A stretch of 64,000 bases of DNA from Oscillospiraceae bacterium. Lineage in GTDB: Bacteria; Bacillota; Clostridia; Oscillospirales; Ruminococcaceae. Each line of letters opens with the position of its first letter. Within the stretch, counting starts at the first letter, position 1. This document shows positions 7,893 to 17,111 of the stretch, one piece after another. The position numbers were made by a program, and so were the translations under genes. The notes below the pieces were generated by a model. It saw only the letters and a program-made list of their open reading frames with translations. It did not search any database and was not told the DNA's origin. The stretch is taken from positions 1-64,000 of the forward strand of contig JAFZPP010000028.1 of the NCBI GenBank assembly GCA_017550285.1, written 5' to 3'.

Positions 7893-9026
7893 ATGGCAAA
7901 TATTCTGGATTACCTTGACTGGCGCGGCGATATCACCTTTGATACAGACCCGTTTCATCCGGTAGACGCGCTGATTCTTGCTCAGCTCAGCTATCTGCCG
8001 TGTGACGGGATCGTGCCGAAAAAATATAACGAATCCGTCACAATCGCAGATGTTGCCGCAGAATTTGATCCGAAAAATGTCGATGAAAAACAAATTAGCT
8101 TCTGTTTTTTACAGGATCAGGAACTGCTAAGCAAACTCGCGAAATCCGAACGATTCAAAAACATCCGACTGACCGGCTATGTCAGCAGAACAAGCGATGA
8201 AGATGCATCACAGTTTTCGGCTGTGACATGTCTTCTGCCAGACGGAAGGAGCTTTTTGTCCTTTCGCGGGACTGACGGCAGTATTGTCGGCTGGAAGGAG
8301 GATTTCAATTTCAGCTTCAAAACGGAAACACCCGGGCAGCATTATGCCGTAGAATATATCAACGCATATGCATCGCTAAGTCAGAATGATCTGCTGCTCG
8401 GCGGGCATTCTAAGGGCGGAAATTTCGCAGTATATGCGGCAGTTTTCTGCCATCAGAAGTACCGCAGCCGGATTCAGCGGATTTACGATTTTGACGGTCC
8501 CGGATTTCGGGATGAGATTGCTGACTCAGAAGAATATGCAGCCGTGATTCCGAAGATCCTCAGTGTGATTCCGCAGTCATCGCTTGTCGGGCAGCTTCTG
8601 ACAAGCAACACCGAGCATAAAATTGTGATGAGTAAGGCTGCCGGTGTTGCGCAGCATCTGGCGTATTCTTGGGAAATCCTGCGGCATGATTTTGTCTATG
8701 CGGAGGAGCTGTCAAAGTTCGGAATGTTCATAAACCGCACAATGACAGAATGGCTTGACGATATGGACGATGATACGCGGCAGACCCTGACTGATGCAAT
8801 TTTTGATATCATACAGGCTTCTGATCAGGAAACTTTTTATGAGATGCAGCAGCACAAGCTGCATTCTGCGCGAGCAATTATCAAGGCTATGCGCGCACTC
8901 GAACCGGAACAGCAGGCAGTTCTGAAACAGGCGATTGCAAAGCTGGCTGCAATCAGCAAGGAAGTGCTGTTCCCTGAGAAAACAACGGACAAAAAGCAGA
9001 AACAGATACCGAAAAAATCAAGCTGA
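7893..9026 (+). CDS. DUF2974 (Mbeg1-like) alpha/beta hydrolase
   Basis: 377 residues, cytoplasmic (no signal peptide). Begins MANILDYLDWRGDITFD, the usual start of DUF2974 proteins. LLPDGRSFLSFRGTD is the lipase-like oxyanion segment, and GGHSKGGNFA carries the nucleophile elbow (Ser173); IYDFDGPGF follows as in class-3-lipase-like folds. The C-terminal third is helical and charged, ending in a Lys-rich tail. The substrate is not known; a lipid or ester hydrolase is expected from the fold. The start at 7893 follows GAAGGAGG; the frame is open upstream to 7794, but that stretch overlaps the divergent small gene. Terminates at a strong bidirectional hairpin. Confidence 0.85.
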   Translation: MANILDYLDWRGDITFDTDPFHPVDALILAQLSYLPCDGIVPKKYNESVTIADVAAEFDPKNVDEKQISFCFLQDQELLSKLAKSERFKNIRLTGYVSRTSDEDASQFSAVTCLLPDGRSFLSFRGTDGSIVGWKEDFNFSFKTETPGQHYAVEYINAYASLSQNDLLLGGHSKGGNFAVYAAVFCHQKYRSRIQRIYDFDGPGFRDEIADSEEYAAVIPKILSVIPQSSLVGQLLTSNTEHKIVMSKAAGVAQHLAYSWEILRHDFVYAEELSKFGMFINRTMTEWLDDMDDDTRQTLTDAIFDIIQASDQETFYEMQQHKLHSARAIIKAMRALEPEQQAVLKQAIAKLAAISKEVLFPEKTTDKKQKQIPKKSS

Positions 9027-9032
9027 TACAAA

Positions 9033-9062
9033 AAAGCCGTGACCGGAAGAGGTCACGGCTTT
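9033..9062. terminator. Bidirectional terminator between the DUF2974 and GH13 genes
   Basis: A perfect 12-bp stem AAAGCCGTGACC/GGTCACGGCTTT with A-rich and T-rich flanks; serves both convergent genes. Confidence 0.85.
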
Positions 9063-9066
9063 GGTT

Positions 9067-10389
9067 TTATTTGCAGCGCCAGATATGGCAGCTCAGCGGT
9101 TCAAGCAGGCTTCCGCCGCCGAAATCATGCGTACCGCCGGTGACAAGATCATCTGCAAGCCCGTACCCGGCATCAAAATGCGCAGTGTACGGCTGGTCAG
9201 ATGCGTTGACCGCGACAAAAACACGTTCTCCGTCACAGTCACGCTGAATAATGCACTGCTGATTTGTCAGAACGGGAACTTTGAGATCGCCGTAGCAGAG
9301 TGCTTTGCATTCGCGGTGTGCGTGTGCCAGTCTGCGGATCAGTTCGGTCAGATCGTTCTCTTCCGGCTTGTCAAAGCAGGGGCGCAGTGCCGGATCACCT
9401 TGATTCTTATGTGCCTGCGCACCCCATTCACTGCCGTAATAGATGCAGGGGATGCCGGGCATACCGAACAGGATTGTATAGACAAGCGGCAGATGTGCAG
9501 GATTACTCAGGATACTTGCAATGCGGGTCACATCATGATTATCTGCAAAACAGAGCAGATGCATGCCGCGGTACTGACACCACTGTTCCGGACCGAACCG
9601 GTTTTTCAGAGAGTGGCAGATTTCAAACATATTCATCGAGTTAAAGCTCGAGTAGAGACCCTTATAGCATTCGTAGTTTGTAGCGGAATGCAGCATTTCC
9701 GGATTCACCCAGCGTGAATAATCGCCATGCAGCAGTTCACCGATCAGGAAGAAATCCGGCTTGAGACCTTCCGTGAAACGGCGCAGATTTTTCAGGAAAT
9801 CAAAATCGAGCGAATACGCAACATCCAGACGGATACCGTCAATGCCGAAATATTCAATCCAGTAGCGTACCGCGTCAAAAATGTGATCGACAACCGCCGG
9901 ATTGCGCAGATTCAGCTTGACAAGGTCATAATGCCCTTCCCAGCCCTCATACCAGAGCCCGTCATTGTAATTGCTGTTGCCGTCAAAGCTGATATGGAAC
10001 CAGTCCTTGAAAGGGGAGTCCCATTTCTTTTCGCATACATCGCGGAACTGCGGAAATCCTCTGCCGACATGATTGAACACGCCGTCGAGTACAACACGGA
10101 TTCCTTTTTTGTGCAGCGCGTCACAAACCTGCTTGAAGTCCTCATTTGTACCGAGTCTGGTATCAATACGCTTGAAGTCACGGGTATTGTAGCCGTGCGT
10201 GTCGGATTCAAATACAGGCGAGAAGTATACTGCATTGCAGCCGAGCGAGGCAATATATTCTGCCCAATCGAGCACCTTCAGGATTCTGTGCTCCGGAATG
10301 CCGTCGTTTTCAAACGGTGCATCGCAGAATCCGAGCGGATAAATCTGATAAAATACCGCTTCATAGCCCCAGTTACGATTGTTGTCCAT
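9067..10389 (-). CDS. Cytoplasmic GH13 alpha-amylase-family glycosidase
   Basis: 440 residues, no signal peptide. The four conserved GH13 regions are present: VVLDGVFNHVG, GIRLDVA (nucleophile Asp189), LIGELLHGD (acid/base Glu218) and FADNHDVTR (Asp286). The N-terminus starts immediately with the barrel (YEAVFYQIYPLGFCDAP), without the N-terminal domain of classical cyclomaltodextrinases, and the C-terminal beta domain is short. Likely acts on imported maltodextrins or other alpha-glucans in the cytoplasm; exact specificity cannot be read from the sequence. Start at 10389 follows GAAAGGATGA. Stands alone between a terminator and its promoter region. Confidence 0.88.
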   Translation of the reverse strand: MDNNRNWGYEAVFYQIYPLGFCDAPFENDGIPEHRILKVLDWAEYIASLGCNAVYFSPVFESDTHGYNTRDFKRIDTRLGTNEDFKQVCDALHKKGIRVVLDGVFNHVGRGFPQFRDVCEKKWDSPFKDWFHISFDGNSNYNDGLWYEGWEGHYDLVKLNLRNPAVVDHIFDAVRYWIEYFGIDGIRLDVAYSLDFDFLKNLRRFTEGLKPDFFLIGELLHGDYSRWVNPEMLHSATNYECYKGLYSSFNSMNMFEICHSLKNRFGPEQWCQYRGMHLLCFADNHDVTRIASILSNPAHLPLVYTILFGMPGIPCIYYGSEWGAQAHKNQGDPALRPCFDKPEENDLTELIRRLAHAHRECKALCYGDLKVPVLTNQQCIIQRDCDGERVFVAVNASDQPYTAHFDAGYGLADDLVTGGTHDFGGGSLLEPLSCHIWRCK

Positions 10390-10515
10390 GTGAACGTCAT
10401 CCTTTCAGGTTTGATAATACCAATAGTATAACACAACTTTATGAATAATTCTATGTCTGCGATGAGAGATTTTGCAAGGAATAAAGGAATGTTTCACAAA
10501 AAATCCGTTCGCAGC

Positions 10516-10544
10516 TTGACAAAACTGACAAAATATCGTATAAT
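10516..10544 (+). promoter_or_regulatory. Sigma-A promoter of the Csm6-like gene
   Basis: Perfect TTGACA (10516-10521), 17 bp, perfect TATAAT (10539-10544), about 55 bases before the start codon. Confidence 0.85.
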
Positions 10545-10598
10545 ACAAATGGATTTCATACACAGACTTTCAATCTTTCGTCAACAAAGGAGTATACT

Positions 10599-11966
10599 AT
10601 GAAAATTCTGTTTTCACCGTTTTCCGATCCCGTTACCGAATCTGAAATTTCCGGTTTTCGTGAAATTTGTCAGAGTCTTGCGCCGGACAGCATTTGTCTT
10701 TGTTTTCCGCAGGATTTTACGCCGGACAGCCTGACGGATGATCAGAAGCGAGTCTTCCTTGCAATCAGCAATACCTATGATTCTGCGATTTTCTATTATG
10801 ATGTGAATGATCCGGATACAATCGCCTCGCTTCTCAAAGCACAGTGTGCTGCACAGCCGGACGCTGATTTTGTGATCAATCAGTTCGGCGGGTCTGAGGC
10901 AGTACAGTCAGCATTGCAGCCGTTGATTGAAGACCCTGCATATAATACGGTTTATGCCTCAGTGGATGCTGCTGAGCCGGCTCTTGTTTCAGAAGATGCA
11001 GACGATGCGCCTGAAACAGAGATTCCGGAAGAGGCGATTGAGGATTTTTCCGCTTCGGAAGAATTCACATCCGATGAAGATATATCGGTTCCTGAGACAG
11101 CGGTTCCGGCAGATGAGGAAGAAACACCTGCTGTATCGTCCGAAGCACCGGCTGCTGCACAGGATACAGATCAGATCAAAAATGATGCTGTCAGCGATTT
11201 CGGCAAAGCAATGCTTGCAGAACTGGTCGATTCGCATGATTATCACGCTGCACTGGTACTCAGCAGAAAGCTCGAGGGTCAGATTCCGGAGATTGTTCCG
11301 TTTTTGCTTGAAGCAGCCGATATGCGTTCCGACGGCAGATTTGCGGATGCGAATCAGATGTTCCGGAAATGCAGCCTTGAAGGCATTATGACAGGGCAGC
11401 AGTCGGTTGTTGAGTATTATCTGCTGCTTGATCTTTATATAAAAGAAGAACGCTATATTGATTTTCTGCGTGCGGTCAAGCCGTTCCTGCTTGAAATCAT
11501 GATCGCTGCGATCCGCAAGGAATTCAATATGGATATCACACGGTATATGATCTACGGTTCGCGCCGCTGGGATGAGAATAAGCTCGTGCTGGAGCAAATG
11601 ACAGGCAAATTCAACGAAACATTTGCGTATCACACCAAACCGAAGCCATGCAAGGCAGGCGGCTATGTGACAACCGCACATCTCTCGAATCTCATGGAAA
11701 ATCTTTCTGTCCAGCGTCAGCACGCAGGTCTGATTCTTGATACCATGAAGCTGCGGCTGAACTGCGAGGAGCGCGTCAAGACACTCGCGTTCTATAACAT
11801 GCAGGGTGTCACCGCACAGGATATCGAAAAGACCTGTGCATGCCGTCCGGAAGATTTGCTGCTGAGCATTCTGAATTATCTGCGAAATCATACCGATTTC
11901 ACGGTGACAGATGAAATGCTGAATTCCTACCAGCAGATGAATGAGATGATCAAATCCTATCTTTGA
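10599..11966 (+). CDS. Csm6-like (CARF-HEPN-like) protein, solitary, HEPN motif apparently lost
   Basis: 455 residues, no secretion signal. Residues 1-125 resemble a Csm6 CARF domain: MKILFSPFSDPVTE (compare MKILxSPxGTTDP), LAPDSICLCFP and FVINQFGGSEAVQSALQ where CARF proteins have NISSGTPAMQxAL. Residues about 128-190 are a Glu/Ala/Pro-rich acidic linker. The helical C-terminal half (FGKAMLAELVDSHDYHAALVL, FLRAVKPFLLEIMI) follows the Csm6 HEPN layout, but where the RNase motif RNxxAH should be the sequence reads KTLAFY (Lys394-Tyr399), so both Arg and His are changed. If correct, this is a cyclic-oligoadenylate-binding-like protein without its usual RNase site. No cas gene or CRISPR array lies in the window. 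The assignment rests on my own motif alignment. Own promoter and terminator. Confidence 0.45.
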   Translation: MKILFSPFSDPVTESEISGFREICQSLAPDSICLCFPQDFTPDSLTDDQKRVFLAISNTYDSAIFYYDVNDPDTIASLLKAQCAAQPDADFVINQFGGSEAVQSALQPLIEDPAYNTVYASVDAAEPALVSEDADDAPETEIPEEAIEDFSASEEFTSDEDISVPETAVPADEEETPAVSSEAPAAAQDTDQIKNDAVSDFGKAMLAELVDSHDYHAALVLSRKLEGQIPEIVPFLLEAADMRSDGRFADANQMFRKCSLEGIMTGQQSVVEYYLLLDLYIKEERYIDFLRAVKPFLLEIMIAAIRKEFNMDITRYMIYGSRRWDENKLVLEQMTGKFNETFAYHTKPKPCKAGGYVTTAHLSNLMENLSVQRQHAGLILDTMKLRLNCEERVKTLAFYNMQGVTAQDIEKTCACRPEDLLLSILNYLRNHTDFTVTDEMLNSYQQMNEMIKSYL

Positions 11967-11977
11967 TGAAAAACAAG

Positions 11978-12010
11978 AAACAGGACACGGATTCGCTCCG
12001 TGTCCTGTTT
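11978..12010. terminator. Bidirectional terminator after the Csm6-like gene
   Basis: A perfect 14-bp stem AAACAGGACACGGA/TCCGTGTCCTGTTT, 5-base loop. The right arm touches the stop codon of the convergent gene at 12010. Confidence 0.85.
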
Positions 12011-12441
12011 TATTCTGCCTGAGATTTCAGCAGCCTGATGATATTCTTCTGTACCGGCAGACGTTCCCAACGGCGGTAGGTTTTGCTGTATGTTTCGAGA
12101 AGCGCGGCGGCATCATCTTTCGAGAGCAGAGGAATCAGTCCGTTCGTCAGTCCGTGCACGGCAATCAGCATCCAGTAAGCGCTCTGGGGCTCCGGATGCT
12201 CGGCAGGGGAGACATAGATATATGAAAGAATCTCCTGAATATGCTTTGAATCCGGCTTTTCGTGTGTTTCACTAGTCAGTATGCTCCGGAGCGTTTCCAG
12301 AAATTCCGTATGACAAGGATCGTCGGCTGGCTTTTTGCCGAATCCAAACATTCCGTCAGTGATTTTTCGGTTTTGCTCAGCCTTCTGCACTGCGTCAAAA
12401 TACCCCTGATAGATATTTTGAATCTCCTGCAAACTAATCAT
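12010..12441 (-). CDS. Hypothetical helical protein
   Basis: 143 residues, soluble, mostly alpha-helical by composition, with two Trp-containing helices near the end (SAYWMLIAVHGLTNGLIPLL and KTYRRWERLPVQ). No family recognised. Its ATG overlaps the stop of the small membrane protein gene upstream (ATGA, 12438-12441), so the two are translated as a coupled pair. A ribosome binding site GGAAGG precedes the start. The pair is separated from the sugar transporter by a hairpin. Confidence 0.65.
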   Translation of the reverse strand: MISLQEIQNIYQGYFDAVQKAEQNRKITDGMFGFGKKPADDPCHTEFLETLRSILTSETHEKPDSKHIQEILSYIYVSPAEHPEPQSAYWMLIAVHGLTNGLIPLLSKDDAAALLETYSKTYRRWERLPVQKNIIRLLKSQAE

Positions 12442-12671
12442 TTTTTCGTGCCTTCCTGTTGATGATCCGTCCTAAGATCGCTTTTCAGCCGGATTATAAT
12501 GTATACCGCAAAGGCAGCCGCAGCTGCGATCATGATTCCGCCGAGAATACGAGCCGTCGATGCAGCCATTTCCGTATCCTGATTGGTGATGATCTGATAC
12601 CCCAGAAAACCGAGATACGCAGCAACGGCGCCGCGCAATACTGCGGCGGTCCATGCCTTGTTATTCTGCAT
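12438..12671 (-). CDS. Small membrane protein with two predicted helices
   Basis: 77 residues. Two hydrophobic segments at about 8-28 and 38-62 with a short polar turn (TNQDTEMAAST), then a charged C-terminal tail (RLKSDLRTDHQQEGTKK). No known family. Start at 12671 follows GAAAGGATGA. Coupled to the gene at 12010-12441 by a 4-base overlap; function unknown. Confidence 0.65.
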   Translation of the reverse strand: MQNNKAWTAAVLRGAVAAYLGFLGYQIITNQDTEMAASTARILGGIMIAAAAAFAVYIIIRLKSDLRTDHQQEGTKK

Positions 12672-12725
12672 GATTTATCATCCTTTCAGAATCGACCTCT
12701 CGGTCGGTTCGGTTACAGCAAGATA

Positions 12726-12760
12726 CTCCGGCACAATCCGGATTCGGAAATGTGCCGGAG
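12726..12760 (-). terminator. Terminator of the chvE-gguA-gguB operon
   Basis: CTCCGGCACA pairs perfectly with TGTGCCGGAG around a 15-base loop, 13 bases after the gguB stop. The tail TATCTTGCT is only moderately T-rich. Confidence 0.6.
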
Positions 12761-12772
12761 TGAATCGTCCGA

Positions 12773-13933
12773 TCAGCCTGCCTTACCTGTCTTCTTATTG
12801 GATACAACATCAAAGATAACAGCGACGAGCAGCACGGCGCCTTTCACGACATACTGCCAGTTGTTATCGAGACCGATAATCGACATGCCCTGATTGATGA
12901 CGCCGAGCAGGATTGCACCGACAATAATGCCGGGAACCGTACCGCTTCCGCCATATGCAGATGCGCCGCCGATAAAACAGGAGCCGATTGCGTCCATTTC
13001 AAACGAGTTACCGGTATCGCCGTTGACGGAGCCGATTCTCGCAGCCATCAGCAGACCGGAAAGACCTGCAAGCAGCGACATCGAGGTATATGCCATAAAG
13101 TAAACCTTCTCGGTATTGATACCGGAGAGCTTCGTTGCCTTCTCATTGCCGCCGACAGCATAGAAGTATCTGCCGAACGCGGTCTTGGAAGTAATGAACG
13201 CATAGATCAGGCAAACAGCGACAACCCACAGCGCCATGACCGGAATGCCCTTGTAATGCGCGAGCTTCCAGGTATAAAACAGAATCAGCGCATCAATCAC
13301 AGCAATCTTTGCAAATTCGGAAGCAGCAGCCGACTGCTTATAGCCCTTTTTCGCTTTCTGCGCACGGGCTCTGAACGTATTGGCAATCAGCAGAGCCGAA
13401 ATGACAATGCCTACGATAAATGCCGACCATTTCACCTGATCGTCAAGTCCCGGTACATTGATATAGGATGCAAAAATATTCAGGAACGTCTTATTTGCAA
13501 TCGAAACAGTCTTGGAACCAAGAATCGCACGGCCGAGACCGCGGAACAGGAACATGCCCGCCAATGTACAAATGAACGGGGGAATATGGACATTACCGAT
13601 CCAGAAGCCCTGCCAGATACCGATCACAATGGAAAGCAACAGGCAGATCAGTATGACAAATACCGGATGCAGACCGGTATTCGCAAGCAGCTGTGCCGCG
13701 ATTGCACCGACCAGACAAACGGTCGAACCGACCGAAAGGTCGATATTGCCGCCCGTCAGGATGCAGAGCAGCATGCCGCATGCCATAACAAGCACATATG
13801 CATTTTGCAGAAGCAGATTCGAGAGGTTCTGCGGATAGAGCAGACGCCCCTGCGTCAGGACTGCAAAAAGGATGAAGACAACACCCAGCGCAATGACCAT
13901 GGTGTACTTCTTGATGAAAGTCTTTGTGTTCAT
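12773..13933 (-). CDS. gguB: Sugar ABC transporter permease (GguB/XylH type)
   Basis: 386 residues with about ten hydrophobic segments and the family signature around TGGNIDLSVGSTVCLVGAI and GSCFIGGASAYGGSGTVPG, typical of the RbsC/XylH/GguB permease family. The long form with an additional cytosolic stretch (about 195-215, RARAQKAKKGYKQSAA) matches GguB/MglC-type permeases of multiple-monosaccharide importers. It forms the membrane channel for the ATPase encoded 14 bases upstream and the binding protein before that. Ribosome binding site GCGAGG. Confidence 0.9.
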   Translation of the reverse strand: MNTKTFIKKYTMVIALGVVFILFAVLTQGRLLYPQNLSNLLLQNAYVLVMACGMLLCILTGGNIDLSVGSTVCLVGAIAAQLLANTGLHPVFVILICLLLSIVIGIWQGFWIGNVHIPPFICTLAGMFLFRGLGRAILGSKTVSIANKTFLNIFASYINVPGLDDQVKWSAFIVGIVISALLIANTFRARAQKAKKGYKQSAAASEFAKIAVIDALILFYTWKLAHYKGIPVMALWVVAVCLIYAFITSKTAFGRYFYAVGGNEKATKLSGINTEKVYFMAYTSMSLLAGLSGLLMAARIGSVNGDTGNSFEMDAIGSCFIGGASAYGGSGTVPGIIVGAILLGVINQGMSIIGLDNNWQYVVKGAVLLVAVIFDVVSNKKTGKAG

Positions 13934-13947
13934 ATTGCATTCCTCGC

Positions 13948-15483
13948 TTATTGTTTATCAGATTGGAGAATCGCAGCCATGATTTTTTCCTGCGTGGCTT
14001 CCGCAGCAGGCATCTCCGCAACCATTCTACCTTCATTCATAACATAAATGCGGTCGCACATGCCGAGCAGCTCAGGCATCTCCGAAGAGATCATAATGAC
14101 AGATTTGCCCTGCGCAACAAGGTCATTCATAATGCAGTAGATTTCATACTTTGCGCCGACGTCAATACCGCGTGTCGGCTCATCCAGAATCAGAACCTCC
14201 GGATCAGCGAACATCCACTTGGAGAGCAGTACCTTCTGCTGATTGCCGCCTGAAAGATTACCGACATTCTGCTGAACAGACGGTGTTTTCGTCCGCAGCT
14301 TTTCTTTGTATTCCTCTGCAACGGCATTTTCCTTGTCGGTATCAATGACGCCTTTGCTGCACACCTTGTCCAGCTTCGACATCGTGATATTTTTTGCGAT
14401 GCTTTCCGTGAGGATCAGACCGTTGCCTTTGCGATCTTCCGTGACATACGCAAGACCCGCTTCAATCGCGTCACGAACTGTTTTCAGCGTGCGCGATTTG
14501 CCGTCAATCGTCAGTTCACCGGAAATATCCGTGCCGTATGATCTGCCGAAAATAGACATCGCAAGCTCTGTTCTGCCTGCACCCTGCAAGCCGGAAAAGC
14601 CGACGATCTCGCCGCGGTGCACATTGAACGATACATTGTCCACAACCTTTTTTTCCGGATAGAGCGGATGATGCACGCTCCAGTTTTTGACCGCCATACC
14701 AACCGTATCGCTGACATGATGTTCGCGTTTCGGATAACGGTCACTCAGTTCTCTACCGACCATTCCCTGAATAATACGGTCCTCATTGATATTACGGTCT
14801 GCATTATCAATCGTTTCAATCGTGGAGCCGTCGCGGATCACTGTGATTTTATCCGCAACATAGGAAATCTCATTGAGTTTATGAGATATAATAATCGAGG
14901 TCATGCCTTCCTGCTTGAAATGCAGAAGGAGGTCGAGGAGCATTTTTGCATCCTCCTCGTTCAGTGAGGATGTCGGTTCATCAAGAATCAGCAGCTTGAC
15001 CTGTTTGCTCAGAGCCTTTGCGATTTCAACAAGCTGCTGTTTGCCGGTACCGATATCCTTGATCAGCGTTGTCGATTCCTCTTTCAATCCGACCTGACGC
15101 ATATGCTCCTCGGCTTCATGGTAGGTTCTGTCCCAGTCAATTCCGAATCTGCCCTTCCGCTCGTTTCCGAGAAACATGTTTTCGCCGATTGATAATTCCG
15201 GAATCAGCGCCAGTTCCTGATGTATGATAACGATACCGCGCTCCTCGCTGTCACGCAGCGTTTTGAACTGACAAACCTCTCCGTTATATACAATATCACC
15301 GGTATAGGAGCCGAACGGATATGTACCGCTGAGAACATTCATCAGCGTTGATTTTCCGGCTCCGTTTTCTCCGACCAGCGCATGAATCTCGCCGCGTTCA
15401 ACCTTGAGATTGACCTGATCGAGCGCCTTGACACCGGGGAATTCCTTTGTGATATTTTTCATTTCAAGGATTAAATCCGCCAA
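13948..15483 (-). CDS. gguA: Sugar ABC transporter ATPase, two nucleotide-binding domains (GguA/XylG type)
   Basis: 511 residues, the normal length for tandem-domain sugar ATPases. N-terminal domain: Walker [10 protein letters not shown] at about 37-45, signature region, Walker [13 protein letters not shown]-terminal domain: degenerate P-loop GLQGAGRTE, signature LSGGNQQK and Walker [13 protein letters not shown]; a degenerate second P-loop is normal in this family. Begins with a TTG codon (15481-15483) preceded by GGAGG at 7 bases. Energises uptake with GguB and ChvE. A hairpin between chvE and this gene probably lowers its expression relative to the binding protein. Confidence 0.92.
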   Translation of the reverse strand: MADLILEMKNITKEFPGVKALDQVNLKVERGEIHALVGENGAGKSTLMNVLSGTYPFGSYTGDIVYNGEVCQFKTLRDSEERGIVIIHQELALIPELSIGENMFLGNERKGRFGIDWDRTYHEAEEHMRQVGLKEESTTLIKDIGTGKQQLVEIAKALSKQVKLLILDEPTSSLNEEDAKMLLDLLLHFKQEGMTSIIISHKLNEISYVADKITVIRDGSTIETIDNADRNINEDRIIQGMVGRELSDRYPKREHHVSDTVGMAVKNWSVHHPLYPEKKVVDNVSFNVHRGEIVGFSGLQGAGRTELAMSIFGRSYGTDISGELTIDGKSRTLKTVRDAIEAGLAYVTEDRKGNGLILTESIAKNITMSKLDKVCSKGVIDTDKENAVAEEYKEKLRTKTPSVQQNVGNLSGGNQQKVLLSKWMFADPEVLILDEPTRGIDVGAKYEIYCIMNDLVAQGKSVIMISSEMPELLGMCDRIYVMNEGRMVAEMPAAEATQEKIMAAILQSDKQ

Positions 15484-15553
15484 AGTGATTCCTCCCTATT
15501 TTTCTGATTTGCCGGAGTGATATTCAGCAGCATAATACGGCTGAATATGAGAA

Positions 15554-15582
15554 CAGCAGGGCAGGCATTGCCCGCCCTGCTG
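15554..15582 (-). promoter_or_regulatory. Intercistronic hairpin between chvE and gguA
   Basis: CAGCAGGGCGGGC pairs with GCCTGCCCTGCTG (one G-T) with a 3-base loop. No T-run follows, so it fits an mRNA-stabilising 3' hairpin that favours the binding-protein message over the membrane genes, a common arrangement in ABC operons. Confidence 0.6.
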
Positions 15583-15607
15583 CCGAATTGTTCTGTTTAA
15601 CCTGTAA

Positions 15608-16816
15608 TCAGGTCGTAGAAGCAGTAGATTCGAGGTACTTGTTTTCGCTGTCCCACTTGTACAGACCGGTATCAACAAGTCTCTGGAGGCTGTCCTTGGT
15701 AATGACATACGGTACGAGCAGATAGGACGGAACATTCTTGACACCGTTGTTGTAGGACTCAGTATCATAGGATGCCTCTGCGGAGAGAGAGCTCAGCAGA
15801 CCTGCATCCGGCGTATTGCCGGCGAGGATCGCCTTGGAAACTTCGAGGGTAACGGATGCTTCGTCGCTGACATTCTTGTAAACGGTCATCGTCTGGATGC
15901 CGTCAACGATGTTGCGGAGGTTTGCGATATCGCCGTCCTGACCGGTAACAATCGGGGTATTGGTGCCGGCGTAGTCAGAGGTGATTGCCTGTGCAACACC
16001 GAGTGCGGTGGAGTCATTGGAGCAGAGTGCAACATCCAGCACAGTGCCGTCAGAGTAGTAGGAAGCAAGGGTGTTCTGCATATTTTCCAGAGCCTTATCG
16101 GTAGACCAGCCCTCGGTTGCGACCTGCTCAAAGGTCTTCTTGCCGGACGGGATGACGAGCTTTTCGCTGTCGATGTATTCCTTCAGCGTGTCGTAAGCGC
16201 CGTTGAAGAAGTAACCTGCATTGTTATCAGCCGGATCACCTGCGGTGAACTCGATATTGAACGGACCTGCTTCGCTGTCGAGCTTGAGCTGATCTCTGAC
16301 GAATTCGCCCTGGAGCTTACCGACAGTATAGTTATCGAAGGAAACATAGTAGCTGACAGCATCGCTGTTCATGATCAGACGGTCATATGCGATAACCGGA
16401 ATGTTTGCACCCTTTGCATCATCCAGCGTCTGGGTCAGTGCGTTGCCGTCGATTGCAACGATCAGGAGAAGATCAACGCCGTCGGCGATCATACCCTGAA
16501 TATCATTGTTCTGCTGATTGGTATCATTATCAGAGTATTTCAGCTCAACCTGATAACCAGCATCTTCAAACTGCTGCTTCAGATATTCGCCGTCACGGTT
16601 CCAGCGCTCGAGAGACTTGGTCGGCATAGCGATACCGACGGTTTTGGCTTCGTCCTTCGCTTCTTCCTTCGGTGCTTCTTCGTTCTTGGATTCTGCTGTG
16701 GGTGTGCTGTCAGGTGTTGTTGCTGCCGGTTCGCTGTAGTCACCGCAGCCTGCAAAAGCGGCTGCCATTGTCATACAAAGAAGTGCGGCTGTGATCTTTT
16801 TCGCTGATTGTTTCAT
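15608..16816 (-). CDS. chvE: Sugar-binding lipoprotein of a multiple-monosaccharide ABC transporter (ChvE type)
   Basis: 402 residues. Signal peptide with lipobox FAGC (Cys at about 24), then an acidic Glu/Ala/Lys linker (about 30-58) and a two-lobed periplasmic-binding-protein fold typical of the RbsB/XylF/ChvE class: VGIAMPTKSLERWNRDG, DLLLIVAIDGNAL, IAYDRLI, VTGQDGD and NVPSYLLVPYVIT. These segments match ChvE of the glucose/galactose/xylose/arabinose importers. Lipid-anchored outside, it delivers sugar to GguAB. RBS AGGAGGAA; own TTGACA-TAGAAT promoter. In this fibre-degrading host it may take up xylose, arabinose or glucose released by the secreted enzymes; that link is inference. Confidence 0.9.
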   Translation of the reverse strand: MKQSAKKITAALLCMTMAAAFAGCGDYSEPAATTPDSTPTAESKNEEAPKEEAKDEAKTVGIAMPTKSLERWNRDGEYLKQQFEDAGYQVELKYSDNDTNQQNNDIQGMIADGVDLLLIVAIDGNALTQTLDDAKGANIPVIAYDRLIMNSDAVSYYVSFDNYTVGKLQGEFVRDQLKLDSEAGPFNIEFTAGDPADNNAGYFFNGAYDTLKEYIDSEKLVIPSGKKTFEQVATEGWSTDKALENMQNTLASYYSDGTVLDVALCSNDSTALGVAQAITSDYAGTNTPIVTGQDGDIANLRNIVDGIQTMTVYKNVSDEASVTLEVSKAILAGNTPDAGLLSSLSAEASYDTESYNNGVKNVPSYLLVPYVITKDSLQRLVDTGLYKWDSENKYLESTASTT

Positions 16817-16880
16817 GGGTATTCCTCCTGTTTCAATTTTAATAACAATTTAGAAGCAAAATTGCAGCTTCTGTAAGTTC

Positions 16881-16909
16881 ATTCTACTCATTTCAGGCTG
16901 GAATGTCAA
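16881..16909 (-). promoter_or_regulatory. Promoter of chvE-gguA-gguB
   Basis: TTGACA (16909-16904), 17 bp, TAGAAT (16886-16881) on the minus strand, 65 bases before the chvE start. The rest of the 16817-17111 interval shows nothing else clear. Confidence 0.75.
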
Positions 16910-17111
16910 TACAAAAAGTTGATATTTGGCTGAATTATACAATCAGAGTTATTTTTCTTGTGCAATATGACAGATTAACTTGTATTGAATTTATGCAATT
17001 TGTTCGCTCAGAATGATGCAGCACCGTACAAATTATGTTGTCAGTCAAAGCGCTGCCGCTGTATCAGCTTGTACGCACTTATATGAAATTACCTCATGCC
17101 TGTCAGTTTTA

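Noticed and set aside
10390-12010. CRISPR repeats or cas genes beside the Csm6-like gene
   Set aside because: No regularly spaced direct repeats and no Cas10/Csm proteins seen in the flanks or elsewhere in the window.
13948-15483. Degenerate second Walker A of the sugar ATPase as a sign of inactivation
   Set aside because: A degenerate second P-loop is normal in tandem-domain sugar importer ATPases.
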